A DNA stretch of 64,000 nt from Aestuariivita sp. (GTDB lineage Bacteria > Pseudomonadota > Alphaproteobacteria > Rhodobacterales > Rhodobacteraceae), in NCBI RefSeq assembly GCF_021404545.1, contig NZ_JAAWWD010000001.1:124001-188000 (forward strand), given 5' to 3'. The notes under the pieces are model-generated. The model saw only the letters and a program-made list of their open reading frames with translations, did not search any database and was not told the origin of the DNA. The position numbers were made by a program, and so were the translations under genes. Position 1 is the stretch's first letter. The number at the start of each line of letters is the position of its first letter. This document shows, in pieces, positions 36,656-47,909 of the stretch.

Positions 36656-37515
36656 GGGGTCTCTCCTGTCTCTTTCCAGCGACGCCAGTCTCCGATGATC
36701 GCGCTGGGCTCGCCGGCCCCGGGCGCAAAGCTGTGAAATCGGTTCAGCAGCGCCACATCCATCTCAACCTTGGGGATGGCGGTGTGTGGGGCAACAACAG
36801 GTGTCCAGGCCAGATCAGCGCATGTCATCAGCTCACCCACATCAACGGCGCCGGGTAGGGCAAGGTTCAGGCGATTGGGCAACTGGCGCCCACGGGCCAG
36901 CAAATCAGCGAGCGCGTCGGACAGAGCCCGCGGCCCGATATAGCTGCGCCGCAGGGTCGTGCCGTCCGCAAATTGATGCAGGCCGAACGGCTGGCGCCAA
37001 CCGGCCAGAAATGTATCCGCGCCTGCGACATTACCGATCCTGAGGTTGCAGACCGGGACCGACAGTTTTTCGCCCAACGCCAGGGCGTGATCCTCCATCC
37101 TCAGCTTTGCCTGGCCATACCTGCTCTCGGGCCGGGTGATGTCCTGCTCGGTCCAGCTGCGGTCCCCGCGTCCATAGACCGCGGCACTCGAGCTCAGCAA
37201 TACCGGTATTCCGCCCGCCTCGGCTGCCGCGCGGATCCCGGCTAGCGCCAGATCGGTGTTTGCGGACAGATCCGCCGTGTTCGATACAATACCGGCCAGA
37301 CACAGCACCGCGCCCTGACCCATCGCAGCCCGGCTGAGCCCGCGCGGATCGTTCAGCGGATCGTTTGCGATCAGACCGGCCCCTCCCGCGCGGGACAGCC
37401 ATGAAACAGGCCGATCTTTCCAAAACCCGCGGAGCATTCGGGCCAGACGCCCGGACCCCCCCATGACCAAGGTGGCCGGAAATTGATCAGTGGGAATAGT
37501 TGGCGTTGACGGCAT
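36652..37515 (-). CDS. NAD-dependent sugar epimerase/dehydratase
   Basis: The 287-residue protein is an extended SDR: an N-terminal nucleotide loop in the variant form VMGGSGRLARMLRGFW near 17, CLAGIVSNTADLSANTDLAL, the serine SSSAAVYGRGDRSW near 110, and the catalytic tyrosine-lysine RYGQAKLRM near 131-135. The sugar is unknown. I use ATG 37515; an upstream TTG would add 12 residues. It is co-transcribed with the sugar transferase and divergent from wza. Confidence 0.78.
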   Translation of the reverse strand: MPSTPTIPTDQFPATLVMGGSGRLARMLRGFWKDRPVSWLSRAGGAGLIANDPLNDPRGLSRAAMGQGAVLCLAGIVSNTADLSANTDLALAGIRAAAEAGGIPVLLSSSAAVYGRGDRSWTEQDITRPESRYGQAKLRMEDHALALGEKLSVPVCNLRIGNVAGADTFLAGWRQPFGLHQFADGTTLRRSYIGPRALSDALADLLARGRQLPNRLNLALPGAVDVGELMTCADLAWTPVVAPHTAIPKVEMDVALLNRFHSFAPGAGEPSAIIGDWRRWKETGETP

Positions 37516-37606
37516 GGGACCATGCAGTATCTTACGGCCAAGAAATTGCAACGGTTTGGGCGCGATCGCACGACCGTCATACTAGAGTTTATAAGGCCTC
37601 GCATAA

Positions 37607-38719
37607 ATGATTGTATTCCTTCGGGCAGTTGGCTTGACATGTGCCTTTCTTGGATTGGTCGCGTGCAACAACCTTCCTCGCGGTGCCGCAGTCGACAATG
37701 AGATCCTGAGGGAAGCTGACGACGCGGACGCCGATTTCGCGGTCTATCCGGTGACACGCGCGTTTTTGCCCAGCCTGTCGGACTGGCCCGTGGTTGGGGA
37801 GCAGGAACTGAGCTGGATGCAATACAGCCAGGGCGCAAGCAGCAAGTTGATCCGCCCGGGCGACATGCTCAGCCTGCGCATCTGGGATAGCGGCGAAAAC
37901 TCCCTCCTGACGTCGCTCGAACAACGCTCGGTGGATATGTCGGAGATCCGGGTTTCTTCGTCTGGGTCGATCTTTGTGCCGTATGTCGGCAAGGTCGTGG
38001 TATCGGGGCGTACATCCGACAATGCGCGCGCCCAGATCCAATCCGAACTTGAGGCGATTGTGCCGTCGGCCCAGGTTCAGCTCAGTGTGGCGGCTGGCCG
38101 GTCAAACTCGGTTGATCTGGTCGGCGGGGTCAATACTCCAGGCAGCTATCCAATGCCGGATCGCAACTTTACCGTCCTTGGTCTGATCGCGGCAGGGGGC
38201 GGCGTAAGTCAGCAGCTCGCCAACCCGCAGATCCGCCTGGTGCGGAGCGGACAGATGTTTGGCACCTCGATTGATCGGCTGTTCGCAAATCCTGGGCTCG
38301 ACTCCCGCCTGGTTGGCGGCGACAAGGTGATTGTTGAGGAAGATCGCCGCTATTTCCTGTCGATCGGAGCCACCGGAACCGAGGCGCTGCATCCCTTTAC
38401 CAAGGATACCATCTCGGCGATGGATGCGCTTTCGATCACAGGGGGGATCAACGATGGTCGTGGCGATCCGCAGGGCATCTTGATCCTGCGCGAATATCCC
38501 GCCTCGGCGGTGCTCCCGGGCCAGCGCGGTCCACGCATGCAGCGCGTTGTGTTCACGGTTGACCTGACCAATAGTGACGGCCTGTTCTCGGCCCGGAAAT
38601 TCCAGATCAGGCCCGGCGATCTTGTGCTGGCCACTGAAAGCCCGATCACCAATGCGCGGACGATTCTGGGCCTTGTCGGCTCTGCCTTCGGAGTGGTCAG
38701 CGCAGTGTCAAACAATTGA
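37607..38719 (+). CDS. wza: Polysaccharide export lipoprotein (Wza family)
   Basis: This is the outer-membrane polysaccharide export component. The 370-residue protein has a lipobox (LVACNN, cysteine at 20), the Poly_export domain from about residue 80 (KLIRPGDMLSLRIWDSGENS, SGSIFVPYVGKVVVSGRTSD), then SLBB-type repeats (VDLVGGVNTPGSYPMPDRNF and RYFLSIGATGTEALHPFTKD). No matching inner-membrane tyrosine kinase (Wzc) is in this window. The symbol is given for the family, not proven orthology. Confidence 0.88.
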   Translation: MIVFLRAVGLTCAFLGLVACNNLPRGAAVDNEILREADDADADFAVYPVTRAFLPSLSDWPVVGEQELSWMQYSQGASSKLIRPGDMLSLRIWDSGENSLLTSLEQRSVDMSEIRVSSSGSIFVPYVGKVVVSGRTSDNARAQIQSELEAIVPSAQVQLSVAAGRSNSVDLVGGVNTPGSYPMPDRNFTVLGLIAAGGGVSQQLANPQIRLVRSGQMFGTSIDRLFANPGLDSRLVGGDKVIVEEDRRYFLSIGATGTEALHPFTKDTISAMDALSITGGINDGRGDPQGILILREYPASAVLPGQRGPRMQRVVFTVDLTNSDGLFSARKFQIRPGDLVLATESPITNARTILGLVGSAFGVVSAVSNN

Positions 38720-38726
38720 TCCGGGT

Positions 38727-39974
38727 CTAGATCCGGATCGCTTTATCCGATGGCACAAGTGCATTGATGTGATCCACCAGCCCCGGCAGGGATCGGGTCA
38801 GGAAGTCATATTTCTCCACTACGTGCTGTCGCGCTGCGGGTCCGAGATGGGCGAATGCATGCGGTGCCTCAAGTACGTCGCAGACCTGTCGTGCCAGGGC
38901 GGAGGGATCAAAGAAATCGACCAGCAGCCCGGTTTCCCCGTGGGTCACGGCCTCACGCACGGGGGCCACGTCCGACGCAACGATCGTGGCCTGCATCGAC
39001 ATCGCCTCGAGCAAGGACCAACTGAGCACGAAGGGCATTGTCAGATAGATATGGCAACGGCTGAGCTGAAGGATGCGGCAAAACTCCGGGTAGGGCACCC
39101 GCCCCAGAAAATGCACCCGGTCCCAGTCGATCAGGTGGCCCACCTCGGCTTCCATTTCGCCGCGTACACCGCGCGGATGTTTGCTTGGCGCACCGTAGGA
39201 TGTCTCGTTGCCGCCAATTGCGATAACCCGCGCGTTCGGGCGTGCCGCCTGAATCTTGGGCAATGCCCGCATGAACTGGTGGACCCCGCGGGTGCGTTCC
39301 ATGTTGCGCGCGACATAGGTCACGATCTCATCGTCGCGGGTCAGATCCCGTTCCAGTCGAGTCAGCCGGACGCGGACATTCGGGTTGGGCAACAGCCGGT
39401 CGGTGCGGATACCATCATGCAGCACGTGTAAAATCTGGGCAAATGTCTCGGGAAATCGGTCGCGCTGCCAATAGGTTGGTACAATCCCGCGATCAACGGA
39501 ATGCAGATTTGTGAACGGCACGCTATTGCGGGCATGCAAAAGAAACGGCGACTGTGGGCTTGCAGGCTCCTCGGGGTCAAACCCCACAGGTCCGCCGGTC
39601 GGTCGGTAAAAGTACTCAAACAGACCAAGCACAGGCACATCGGCCCACACCTGTTTGAAGAACAAAAGCTCTCCCCAGCCGGTGTGCCCTATGACGATAT
39701 CGGGGCGGAACCCGTCTTCCTTTTCCAGCTTTTGCGCCGCCAGCGCGGCACCATAACCGGCGCCTGTTGCCCCTTCCCAGATTTTCGACAAGCCGTAGGC
39801 ATTCTTGGCTGGTGTGCGGTGGGGCGCGTAGTGGACGGTTCTGACACCCGTCAGCTTGGGCGCCGGGTCGCGTTGGGTCAAAAAGACAATCTCATGCTGG
39901 CCCGTAGTACCCAGCCATTCGGCGAATTCCCGATATTGGCCTGGCATGTTCTGGTGAACAAAGAGAACTTTCAC
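38727..39974 (-). CDS. Glycosyltransferase, GT4 type
   Basis: The 415-residue protein begins MKVLFVHQNMPGQYREFAEW and has a two-domain GT-B layout. The C-terminal domain carries TYVARNMERTRGVHQFMRAL near 225, VHFLGRVPYPEFCRILQLSR near 285, and a nucleotide-sugar binding stretch with S-LEAM and GLLVDFFDP (SWSLLEAMSMQATIVASDVA, THGETGLL). The first acceptor-side domain has DIVIGHTGWGELLF. Donor and acceptor are unknown; the position suggests exopolysaccharide assembly. It converges with wza, 7 bases apart. Confidence 0.87.
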   Translation of the reverse strand: MKVLFVHQNMPGQYREFAEWLGTTGQHEIVFLTQRDPAPKLTGVRTVHYAPHRTPAKNAYGLSKIWEGATGAGYGAALAAQKLEKEDGFRPDIVIGHTGWGELLFFKQVWADVPVLGLFEYFYRPTGGPVGFDPEEPASPQSPFLLHARNSVPFTNLHSVDRGIVPTYWQRDRFPETFAQILHVLHDGIRTDRLLPNPNVRVRLTRLERDLTRDDEIVTYVARNMERTRGVHQFMRALPKIQAARPNARVIAIGGNETSYGAPSKHPRGVRGEMEAEVGHLIDWDRVHFLGRVPYPEFCRILQLSRCHIYLTMPFVLSWSLLEAMSMQATIVASDVAPVREAVTHGETGLLVDFFDPSALARQVCDVLEAPHAFAHLGPAARQHVVEKYDFLTRSLPGLVDHINALVPSDKAIRI

Positions 39975-40004
39975 GACGTCGGGTCCTTGTGTTTGCCGTT
40001 CGTG

Positions 40005-40277
40005 CTACCCGATGACCTTGTTCCACGCCGACAGGGTGACGACATCGAAAAGACCCGCCTTGGCATAGGGATCCGCATCGGCCCAGGCTTGGGCTGCGGT
40101 CAGGTCGTCACAGTCAAGCACGATCAGCGATCCGACCATGGCTCCGCCCGCGTCCAACAGTGGGCCTGCCATCTCCACCACACCGGTTCTCCGGATATAG
40201 GCCAGATGTGCCTCGCGGTTGGCCTTGCGGACATCGAGGTGGTCGGGCTTGTCTTTGCACATCAGGGCAAACCGCAT
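40005..40277 (-). CDS. YciI-like protein
   Basis: The 90-residue protein MRFALMCKDKPDHLDVRKAN is a YciI/dimeric-ferredoxin-like fold protein with LLDAGGAMVGSLIVLDCDDL and the WADADPYAKAGLFDVVTL signature containing the conserved aspartate and histidine-region. A role as a small hydrolase or detoxifying enzyme is only suspected in the family. It follows gpsA by three bases in the tsaD-gpsA-yciI operon, an order common in alphaproteobacteria. Confidence 0.88.
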   Translation of the reverse strand: MRFALMCKDKPDHLDVRKANREAHLAYIRRTGVVEMAGPLLDAGGAMVGSLIVLDCDDLTAAQAWADADPYAKAGLFDVVTLSAWNKVIG

Positions 40278-40280
40278 GCG

Positions 40281-41243
40281 CTATTCCTCTCTCAAAGGGC
40301 GGGTCATCAGCCCCGCAATCGCTGACTGCACGTTTATCGTGCCGGTCACCAGTGCGGCAACCGTTTCCGTGATCGGCAGGTCCAGCCCCTGTTCGCGACC
40401 CAGCTCTGCCACGGAACGCGCGGTTGCCACCCCTTCGACAGTGGCATTGGGTTGGGCCGAGGTACCGTCGCCAAGTGCGAAACCCATCTGATAGTTCCGG
40501 GACTGTGCCGAGGTGCAGGTCAGCGCCAGATCGCCAAAGCCCGACAGGCCCGACAGCGTGCGCGCATCCGCCCCCTGGGTGACCGCAAGGCGCACCATTT
40601 CGGCAAATCCCCGGGTCATCAAAGCCGCGCGTGCGCTTTCCCCCAAACCGGCGCCCATCACCGCGCCACAGGCAATCGCAATTACGTTTTTCAGCGCCCC
40701 GCCCAGCTCGGCCCCGATCGTATCCGATGTTGTGTAAAGGCGCAGGTTCTGCGTGGTCAGAGCCTGTTGCAAGGTCTTGCCGCGATCCGCGTCCGCGCAG
40801 GCAAGCGTCAGCGCCGTGGGCAAACCCTGGGCAATATCGCGGGCAAAACTGGGCCCGGTCAGCAGGGCCGCATGGGCCTGGTCCACCTCGGCTCCGATGA
40901 TGCGGATGGGCCCGAGGTGGGAGCCCAGTTCGACCCCCTTGCAACACGCAACCAGCGCTTTGCCCGACAACACGTGCGCATGGAGCTGCAACACCGCTCG
41001 CAACTGCTGCATTGGCACAGCCAACAGCAATGTCTCGGCTCGGGCGGCCTGCCGTATGTCGCCCGTGACTGTTAATTCAGGGGGCAGCGCGATACCGGGC
41101 AGGCGCTGAGCGTTTTCGCGCATGGTGCGCATCGTCTGGACCTGGTCGGAGGATCGCGACCAGAGGGTTACGGGCCCGCTTCCGGCCAAGGAAATGGCCA
41201 GAGCCGTGCCAAAGGCGCCGGATCCGATCACCGATACGCTCAT
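40281..41243 (-). CDS. gpsA: Glycerol-3-phosphate dehydrogenase [NAD(P)+]
   Basis: GpsA makes sn-glycerol 3-phosphate for phospholipids from dihydroxyacetone phosphate. The 320-residue protein has the NAD(P) loop [20 protein letters not shown] at the N-terminus, [15 protein letters not shown], the catalytic lysine in [19 protein letters not shown] near 178, and [20 protein letters not shown]. Its ATG overlaps the tsaD stop (ATGA). Confidence 0.96.
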   Translation of the reverse strand: MSVSVIGSGAFGTALAISLAGSGPVTLWSRSSDQVQTMRTMRENAQRLPGIALPPELTVTGDIRQAARAETLLLAVPMQQLRAVLQLHAHVLSGKALVACCKGVELGSHLGPIRIIGAEVDQAHAALLTGPSFARDIAQGLPTALTLACADADRGKTLQQALTTQNLRLYTTSDTIGAELGGALKNVIAIACGAVMGAGLGESARAALMTRGFAEMVRLAVTQGADARTLSGLSGFGDLALTCTSAQSRNYQMGFALGDGTSAQPNATVEGVATARSVAELGREQGLDLPITETVAALVTGTINVQSAIAGLMTRPLREE

Positions 41244-42337
41244 GCCTTTGCCCCTTTGCGGCCTGATCCCAAAAGGGCAGGCTGGCTTTGATCCAACGGC
41301 CAGCGTGGGCGCGCAGACAGGGTCAGGTCATCGCGGTCACCGGTCAGAAACCGCAGCCCGCCCGCATAGGCGATCATCGCCGCGTTGTCGGTGCACAGTT
41401 GCAGGGGTGGCGCTGCAAAACGAACGCCCAGATCGGAGGAAACCGTCTCTAATGCAGCACGAATGGTCTGATTTGCCGCAACACCTCCTGCGACGGCGAA
41501 GCTGGGCGCGGCAGGGGCTTCGGACAGGTAGCGGGCCAACGCAATGCGCGCCTTGGCGCCCAAGACGTCGCTGACCGCAGCCTGAAACCCGGCGCAGAGA
41601 TCGGCCCGATCTTGCCGTGTTAGGCCCTGTTTTTGCGCGACAAGCCCGTCACGCGCCCGCAACACAGCGGTCTTGAGGCCGGAAAAAGACATGTTGCAAT
41701 CGTCCCGGTCCAGCAGAGGGCGAGGCAGGGCGAACCGCGCGGGATCGCCGGATTGCGCCTCCCGCTCGACCGAGGGGCCGCCGGGTTGCGGCAAACCCAA
41801 AAGGCGCGCGGTCTTGTCAAAGGCTTCGCCTGGCGCGTCGTCAATCGTACCGCCCAGGCGCACGAACGCGGAGGCGGAGCGGACGATCAGGAACTGACAG
41901 TGCCCGCCCGAGACCAAGAGCGTCAGATAGGGATAGTCCAGCCCATCGGTCAGACGTGCGGTCAGCGCATGCCCGGCGAGATGGTTCACTCCGATCAGGG
42001 GCAGGCCGGTTGCCGCGCTCAGCCCCTTTGCACACATAACACCCGACAACACGCCGCCGATCAGGCCGGGGCCCGCAGTCACTGCAATCGCGTCCAGATC
42101 CGACAGGGACAGCTTGGCCTGCGTGAGAGCCGCATCGACGCAGCCATCGAGCTTTTCTGTGTGTGCGCGCGCAGCGATTTCCGGCACCACACCGCCGAAA
42201 TCCGCATGTAGGTCGGACTGACCCGCAACCACCGAGGACAGGATCTCTCCGCGCTGGTCGTTTCTCAGCCGGACAACCGCCGCTGCTGTGTCGTCACAGC
42301 TGCTCTCCAGACCAAGGATGATCACGTCTTTTGCCAA
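41240..42337 (-). CDS. tsaD: tRNA N6-threonylcarbamoyladenosine transferase TsaD
   Basis: TsaD transfers the threonylcarbamoyl group to A37 of ANN-decoding tRNAs, with TsaB and TsaE. The protein has [18 protein letters not shown] at the start, [20 protein letters not shown] (the metal-binding H-x-x-x-D style region), [33 protein letters not shown] (H-x-x-x-H), [13 protein letters not shown], and [18 protein letters not shown]. No ATG gives a normal N-terminus. I use TTG 42337 ([13 protein letters not shown], 365 residues); GTG 42325 is the alternative. It is divergent from hemD. Confidence 0.95.
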   Translation of the reverse strand: MAKDVIILGLESSCDDTAAAVVRLRNDQRGEILSSVVAGQSDLHADFGGVVPEIAARAHTEKLDGCVDAALTQAKLSLSDLDAIAVTAGPGLIGGVLSGVMCAKGLSAATGLPLIGVNHLAGHALTARLTDGLDYPYLTLLVSGGHCQFLIVRSASAFVRLGGTIDDAPGEAFDKTARLLGLPQPGGPSVEREAQSGDPARFALPRPLLDRDDCNMSFSGLKTAVLRARDGLVAQKQGLTRQDRADLCAGFQAAVSDVLGAKARIALARYLSEAPAAPSFAVAGGVAANQTIRAALETVSSDLGVRFAAPPLQLCTDNAAMIAYAGGLRFLTGDRDDLTLSARPRWPLDQSQPALLGSGRKGAKA

Positions 42338-42410
42338 TTGTGCCGCCGTTGCATGATGAACGCTCCGCAGGTACCACCTGATATCCCTGCAAACAATCCC
42401 GGCGGACCGG

Positions 42411-43124
42411 ATGACCCTGACCCGACCCACGCTCTTGCTGACCCGGCCCGAAGATGCCGCGCGCCGCTTTCTCGGCCAGCTGGATCCGGCGCTGGTGGCT
42501 CAGTCCGCTGTCTGCATATCCCCGTTGATCCGGATTGTGCCCCGGACCGACCCGGTCGAGACGGGCACGGCGCGGGGCCTGATCTTCACTTCGGCCAATG
42601 CGGTGCGGGCGGCGGAACACGTTTTTATCGGGCGCGATTTGCCCGCCTATTGCGTTGGCGGCGCAACCGCGAGCGCGGCCCGCCAGGCGGGATGGATTGC
42701 GCATCAGATCGGCCCGGATGCCGATGCCCTGGTCGTCGGATTGATCCGCGAAAGACCGGACGGGCCGCTTGTGCATTTGCGGGGACGGCATGCGCGCGGC
42801 GATATCGCGCAGCGGCTGACTGCCTGCGATCTGCCCACCCGGGAGCATGTGATCTATGATCAGATCGCATTGCCATTGTCGTCCGAGGCTTTGAGATTTC
42901 TAGATAACCCAGGTCCGAAGATTGCACCTGTCTTTTCACCCAGAACCGCTTGTTTACTGGCCGATGCGACGGATCGACCGCTGGTTTTGGCAGCGCTCAG
43001 CCCTGCTGTGGCGGGCGCTTTCGGCGACAGGCCCGGCTGCACGATCCACATCGCCGCATCTCCCGATGCCCGGTCGATGGGCGCGCTGGTGGAAAAACTG
43101 ATGCAATCCGCTCTGTCGGGTTGA
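42411..43124 (+). CDS. hemD: Uroporphyrinogen-III synthase
   Basis: HemD closes and inverts ring D of hydroxymethylbilane in haem synthesis. The 237-residue protein starts [20 protein letters not shown] and shows the two-domain layout with [16 protein letters not shown] near 62, [16 protein letters not shown] near 80, and late [20 protein letters not shown]. Sequence is weakly conserved in this family, so identity leans on the N-terminal pattern, length and the following mitofilin-like and hemY genes, which together form the usual hemD-hemX-like-hemY unit. Confidence 0.88.
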   Translation: MTLTRPTLLLTRPEDAARRFLGQLDPALVAQSAVCISPLIRIVPRTDPVETGTARGLIFTSANAVRAAEHVFIGRDLPAYCVGGATASAARQAGWIAHQIGPDADALVVGLIRERPDGPLVHLRGRHARGDIAQRLTACDLPTREHVIYDQIALPLSSEALRFLDNPGPKIAPVFSPRTACLLADATDRPLVLAALSPAVAGAFGDRPGCTIHIAASPDARSMGALVEKLMQSALSG

Positions 43125-43202
43125 GAGCCTAAGGCGCGCGCACTAAACTCATGCGATGCGCCCCATCCGGGTGGAAAAGGAATCAATAAGGGGTTCTGTG
43201 AC

Positions 43203-44645
<1,443 letters not shown>

Positions 44646-44659
44646 AAGGATCACCTCTG

Positions 44660-46192
44660 ATGCTCTGGTCTCTTATCAAGATCCTTTTGTTTGTGGTGGT
44701 CGTGGGCGCGCTCACGCTCGGCGCCGAATACCTGCTGGAATCCGAAGGCGGCGTGCAACTGACTGTTGCTGGCACCGAATACACGTTGGGTCCGCTGCAA
44801 TCTGTGATCGCCGCCGCGGTTCTGGTTTTCGCGGTCTGGGTCCTTTTGAAACTGGTGTCGTTCCTTGTGGCGGTCTGGCGGTTCCTGAATGGGGATGAGA
44901 CGGCGATATCGCGCTATTTCGACCGTAACCGCGAACGCAAGGGGTTCCAGGCCCTGTCCGAAGGGATGATGGCGCTGGCCTCGGGCGAAGGGCGGCTGGC
45001 GATGGCCAAGGCCGCCAAGGCGGAGAAGTATCTGCAAAAGCCCGAACTGACCAACCTGCTGACCGCACAGGCGGCGGAACTGTCGGGGGATCGCAAAAAG
45101 GCCGAGGATACATATAAGAAACTGATCGCCAGCGAGACGACCAAATTCGTCGGCGTGCGTGGGATCATGAAACAGCGGCTGGCCGATGGCGACACCGATA
45201 CGGCGCGCAAGTTGGCCGAAAAGGCATTTCAGCTCAAACCCAAGCACGAGGAAACGCAGGACGTTCTGTTGACGCTGCAAGCGCAGGCGCAGGATTGGTC
45301 CGGCGCGCGCAAGACGCTGAGCGCCAAGCTGAAGAACGGCAACCTGCCGCGCGATGTGCATCGCCGTCGCGACGCCGTTCTGGCACTGTCCGAAGCCAAA
45401 GAGATCCTGAACGACGAGAACTCCATCGACGCGCGTGAGGCCGCGATCGAGGCGAACCGCATGTCGCCGGATCTGATCCCGGCGGCGATCATGGCCGCGC
45501 GCTCCTATATCGAAAAGGGCAAACCGAAATACGCCATCCGCGTATTGAAGAAGGCCTGGGAGGTACAACCGCACCCCGAACTGGCTGCGGCCTTTGCCGA
45601 GATCGCACCGAATGAGACCCCGAAGGAGCGGATCAAGCGGTTCGGTGTGCTGACCCGGATCAAACCGGATCATCCCGAAACCCGCCTGGTTCTGGCCGAA
45701 CTCAACCTCGCGGCAGAGGATTTCCCCGAGGCGCGCCGCGCGCTGGGCGATCTGGTCGACAGCCAGGGCGATGCGCGTGCGCTGACGATTATGGCTGCGA
45801 TTGAACGGGGTGAAGGGGCGCCGGACGCGGTTGTCAAAGGCTGGCTGGCACGTGCGCTGAATGCACCGCGCGGGCCACAATGGGTCTGCGACAATTGCCA
45901 GCATGCCCATGCCGACTGGACCCCGATCTGCAAGAATTGTCAGAGCTTTGATACGCTGAGCTGGCGCGCCCCGTCCGCCGCCGAGGTGTCAAGCGCCACC
46001 GGTGTTCAGATGCTGCCGCTGATCGTGGGCAGCCTGGAAGACAAGTCGGCCGAAGAGGATGTCCCCGAGGCCGAGGTCGAGGTCGTCGACGCGGCAGAGG
46101 TGATACCTCCAACGGAGGAGCCGATCGGCCCTCCCATCGTCGAGGAAAACCCACCCGAAACGGTTGAGGCTGAACTCGCCCGCGAGAAATAG
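44660..46192 (+). CDS. hemY: HemY-type TPR membrane protein with C-terminal zinc ribbon
   Basis: The 510-residue protein has two membrane segments (residues 3-20 and 43-65), the HemY_N domain (AISRYFDRNRERKGFQALSE) and several TPR repeats to about residue 400. The late part has WVCDNCQHAHADWTPICKNC, two CxxC pairs as in the rubredoxin-like tail of LapB, followed by an acidic end. This HemY is not protoporphyrinogen oxidase; its role next to haem genes is unclear. The ribosome site is AAAGGATCACC. It starts 14 bases after the mitofilin-like gene. Confidence 0.87.
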   Translation: MLWSLIKILLFVVVVGALTLGAEYLLESEGGVQLTVAGTEYTLGPLQSVIAAAVLVFAVWVLLKLVSFLVAVWRFLNGDETAISRYFDRNRERKGFQALSEGMMALASGEGRLAMAKAAKAEKYLQKPELTNLLTAQAAELSGDRKKAEDTYKKLIASETTKFVGVRGIMKQRLADGDTDTARKLAEKAFQLKPKHEETQDVLLTLQAQAQDWSGARKTLSAKLKNGNLPRDVHRRRDAVLALSEAKEILNDENSIDAREAAIEANRMSPDLIPAAIMAARSYIEKGKPKYAIRVLKKAWEVQPHPELAAAFAEIAPNETPKERIKRFGVLTRIKPDHPETRLVLAELNLAAEDFPEARRALGDLVDSQGDARALTIMAAIERGEGAPDAVVKGWLARALNAPRGPQWVCDNCQHAHADWTPICKNCQSFDTLSWRAPSAAEVSSATGVQMLPLIVGSLEDKSAEEDVPEAEVEVVDAAEVIPPTEEPIGPPIVEENPPETVEAELAREK

Positions 46193-46277
46193 AGGTGGGC
46201 TTTTCCCTGTTGTTATCCGCAGATCGGATCCGCCCCATTGCGGAGCGGGGCCGTGTCACATCGGGATTTGTACCAGC

Positions 46278-47894
46278 TTAGCCGCAGCAATTGCCCGGCA
46301 GTTCGGGTGCCGTGACCCCACTGTGATTGCAGCAGCCGCCCTTCCACCAATCGGCACCCGGTCCGTGGCAGTATTTGTCATCCGCCCCGGTCATCTTCAT
46401 GAAGAGCGGGTGGTAGTTGCGGCAAACCTCAAGCTCGGTCTTGACCCAGTGTAACGGATCGCGCCCGTAATGGTCCCAGTAGTCGCCATCCATGTTCAGC
46501 CCCGGCACGGCCGGGTTCCACGATTCGTCCAGCCACAGATCGACATCGCCGTATTTGGCACAAAGCTTGCGGATCGCAGGATCGTCCAGCGCGCCAAGGC
46601 GTCCGTTTTCGATCAGCGTTTCGTTATCGCCCTCGCGCTCCATCGTGTAGGTGGGGAAGTAGAGATGCAGGTGCCAGTGCCCCACCAGATGGCCCGCTCG
46701 CGCCGCGCGGCGTTCGGCCATGGAACTGATGATCGTGCCGAAGCCCATATGGATCACGCCCGAGCGCACACGTTCGTAAAGGCAATTGACGAAGCCTGAC
46801 GGGAAATCCTTGCGCGGGCGATGCACATGGGGGTTGGTGCCAATCGACGCTTCCCACCAGTAAAGGAGGCCCTTGCCCGGAAACTCGGGATACTGGATGT
46901 GATCGGTTTCGGCCTTGAGCCTGCGCAACCGGTCGCCGAATTCGCCCCCCTCATTGATCTGGGTGATCTGCGAGTTCTCGACGATCAGTTGGGTCCAGTC
47001 GCAGGGCGCGATATGGTTGGTCGTGCCCGCGATCACACCGTTGCCGTCTTCCTTGCCTGGCAGGAACATCCACGGGCGGCCCGTCACATGGCCGGGCAGG
47101 TATTGCTTGCCGAAATGTTCGTTCGTGGTCCAGGTGGCTGCGGTCAGGTCGGGGTCATAGAACTCACGCTTGCTGTCCCAGTATCCGGCGTGATTTGTGA
47201 ACTCGATATCGGTGCCTTCGGGGTCAACGATGCGCGCGCGTTTGCAGGTGCGCACCCTGTCCCAGGTCCAGCGGTCGATGGCGTTGAGTACCTCAATCGG
47301 CATCGCATGCGCGGGCGAGGCGAGGATTTCCGGTGTGATGAATGGCATGCGCTGGATCTTGATGAACCGTTCAGCAAGGACCGGGCCGCCATAGCCCATC
47401 AGGATCTTGTCGTAGGTCTGCTTTTTCTCCTCCTCTTCCCACCAATCCATCCATTCGGCCAGTTCTTTGGTGCGGAAAAGATAGTAATCCACCTCGTCCG
47501 AGCCGATCCATTGCGGCACCGGACCCCGGTCGATCTTCTTGATCTCGTATATCACACCGTATTTTTCGAGGATCTTCTGGCAGGCCTGAATGACCAGATC
47601 GGAATGCCAGTTATCGACCCTGAGCAGCACCCGCTCGCCCGGTTGCAGATCCCAGCAGGCGTTCAGCCCGTGGTTATAGGGACGCTGCGCCACATGTTCG
47701 AGATAGGGCAGCAACTGATCGGGATGCGTCACCTCCACAAAGGGTGGGCAGCGGGGCGGGCGTGTGGCCTGCAAGGGCGGGCTTTGGAAGGTCGGCGCAC
47801 CCTTGGGCCGGGCCGAGACGCGATCCCGACCGGGCGTGGCGCTAAGCTCATGCAGGGGCCGTTCCGAGGCGATGCGTGTGAAATCTTCGGGCAT
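46278..47894 (-). CDS. M29/NicX-like protein of the catabolic island
   Basis: The 538-residue protein is not a standard family member. Its middle resembles the M29 aminopeptidase/NicX (2,5-dihydroxypyridine dioxygenase) fold: LQPGERVLLRVDNWHSDLVI near 82, CKRARIVDPEGTDIEFTNHA near 215, VIAGTTNHIAPCDWTQLIVE near 285, IGTNPHVHRPRKDFPSGFVN near 345, and GVIHMGFGTIISS followed by HWHLHLYFPTYTME. The last supply the candidate metal ligands. The C-terminal 100 residues with a cysteine-rich end (GGCCNHS and GNCCG) are extra. It is last in the operon, 15 bases after the lyase gene. The reaction is unknown. Confidence 0.55.
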   Translation of the reverse strand: MPEDFTRIASERPLHELSATPGRDRVSARPKGAPTFQSPPLQATRPPRCPPFVEVTHPDQLLPYLEHVAQRPYNHGLNACWDLQPGERVLLRVDNWHSDLVIQACQKILEKYGVIYEIKKIDRGPVPQWIGSDEVDYYLFRTKELAEWMDWWEEEEKKQTYDKILMGYGGPVLAERFIKIQRMPFITPEILASPAHAMPIEVLNAIDRWTWDRVRTCKRARIVDPEGTDIEFTNHAGYWDSKREFYDPDLTAATWTTNEHFGKQYLPGHVTGRPWMFLPGKEDGNGVIAGTTNHIAPCDWTQLIVENSQITQINEGGEFGDRLRRLKAETDHIQYPEFPGKGLLYWWEASIGTNPHVHRPRKDFPSGFVNCLYERVRSGVIHMGFGTIISSMAERRAARAGHLVGHWHLHLYFPTYTMEREGDNETLIENGRLGALDDPAIRKLCAKYGDVDLWLDESWNPAVPGLNMDGDYWDHYGRDPLHWVKTELEVCRNYHPLFMKMTGADDKYCHGPGADWWKGGCCNHSGVTAPELPGNCCG

Positions 47895-47909
47895 TCTCTT
47901 CGTCCTTCC

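Noticed and set aside
38718-38739. Inverted repeat GATCCGG-N8-CCGGATC between wza and the glycosyltransferase
   Set aside because: It overlaps both stop codons but has no T-run on either side; a short G/C palindrome is expected by chance here, so I do not call a terminator.
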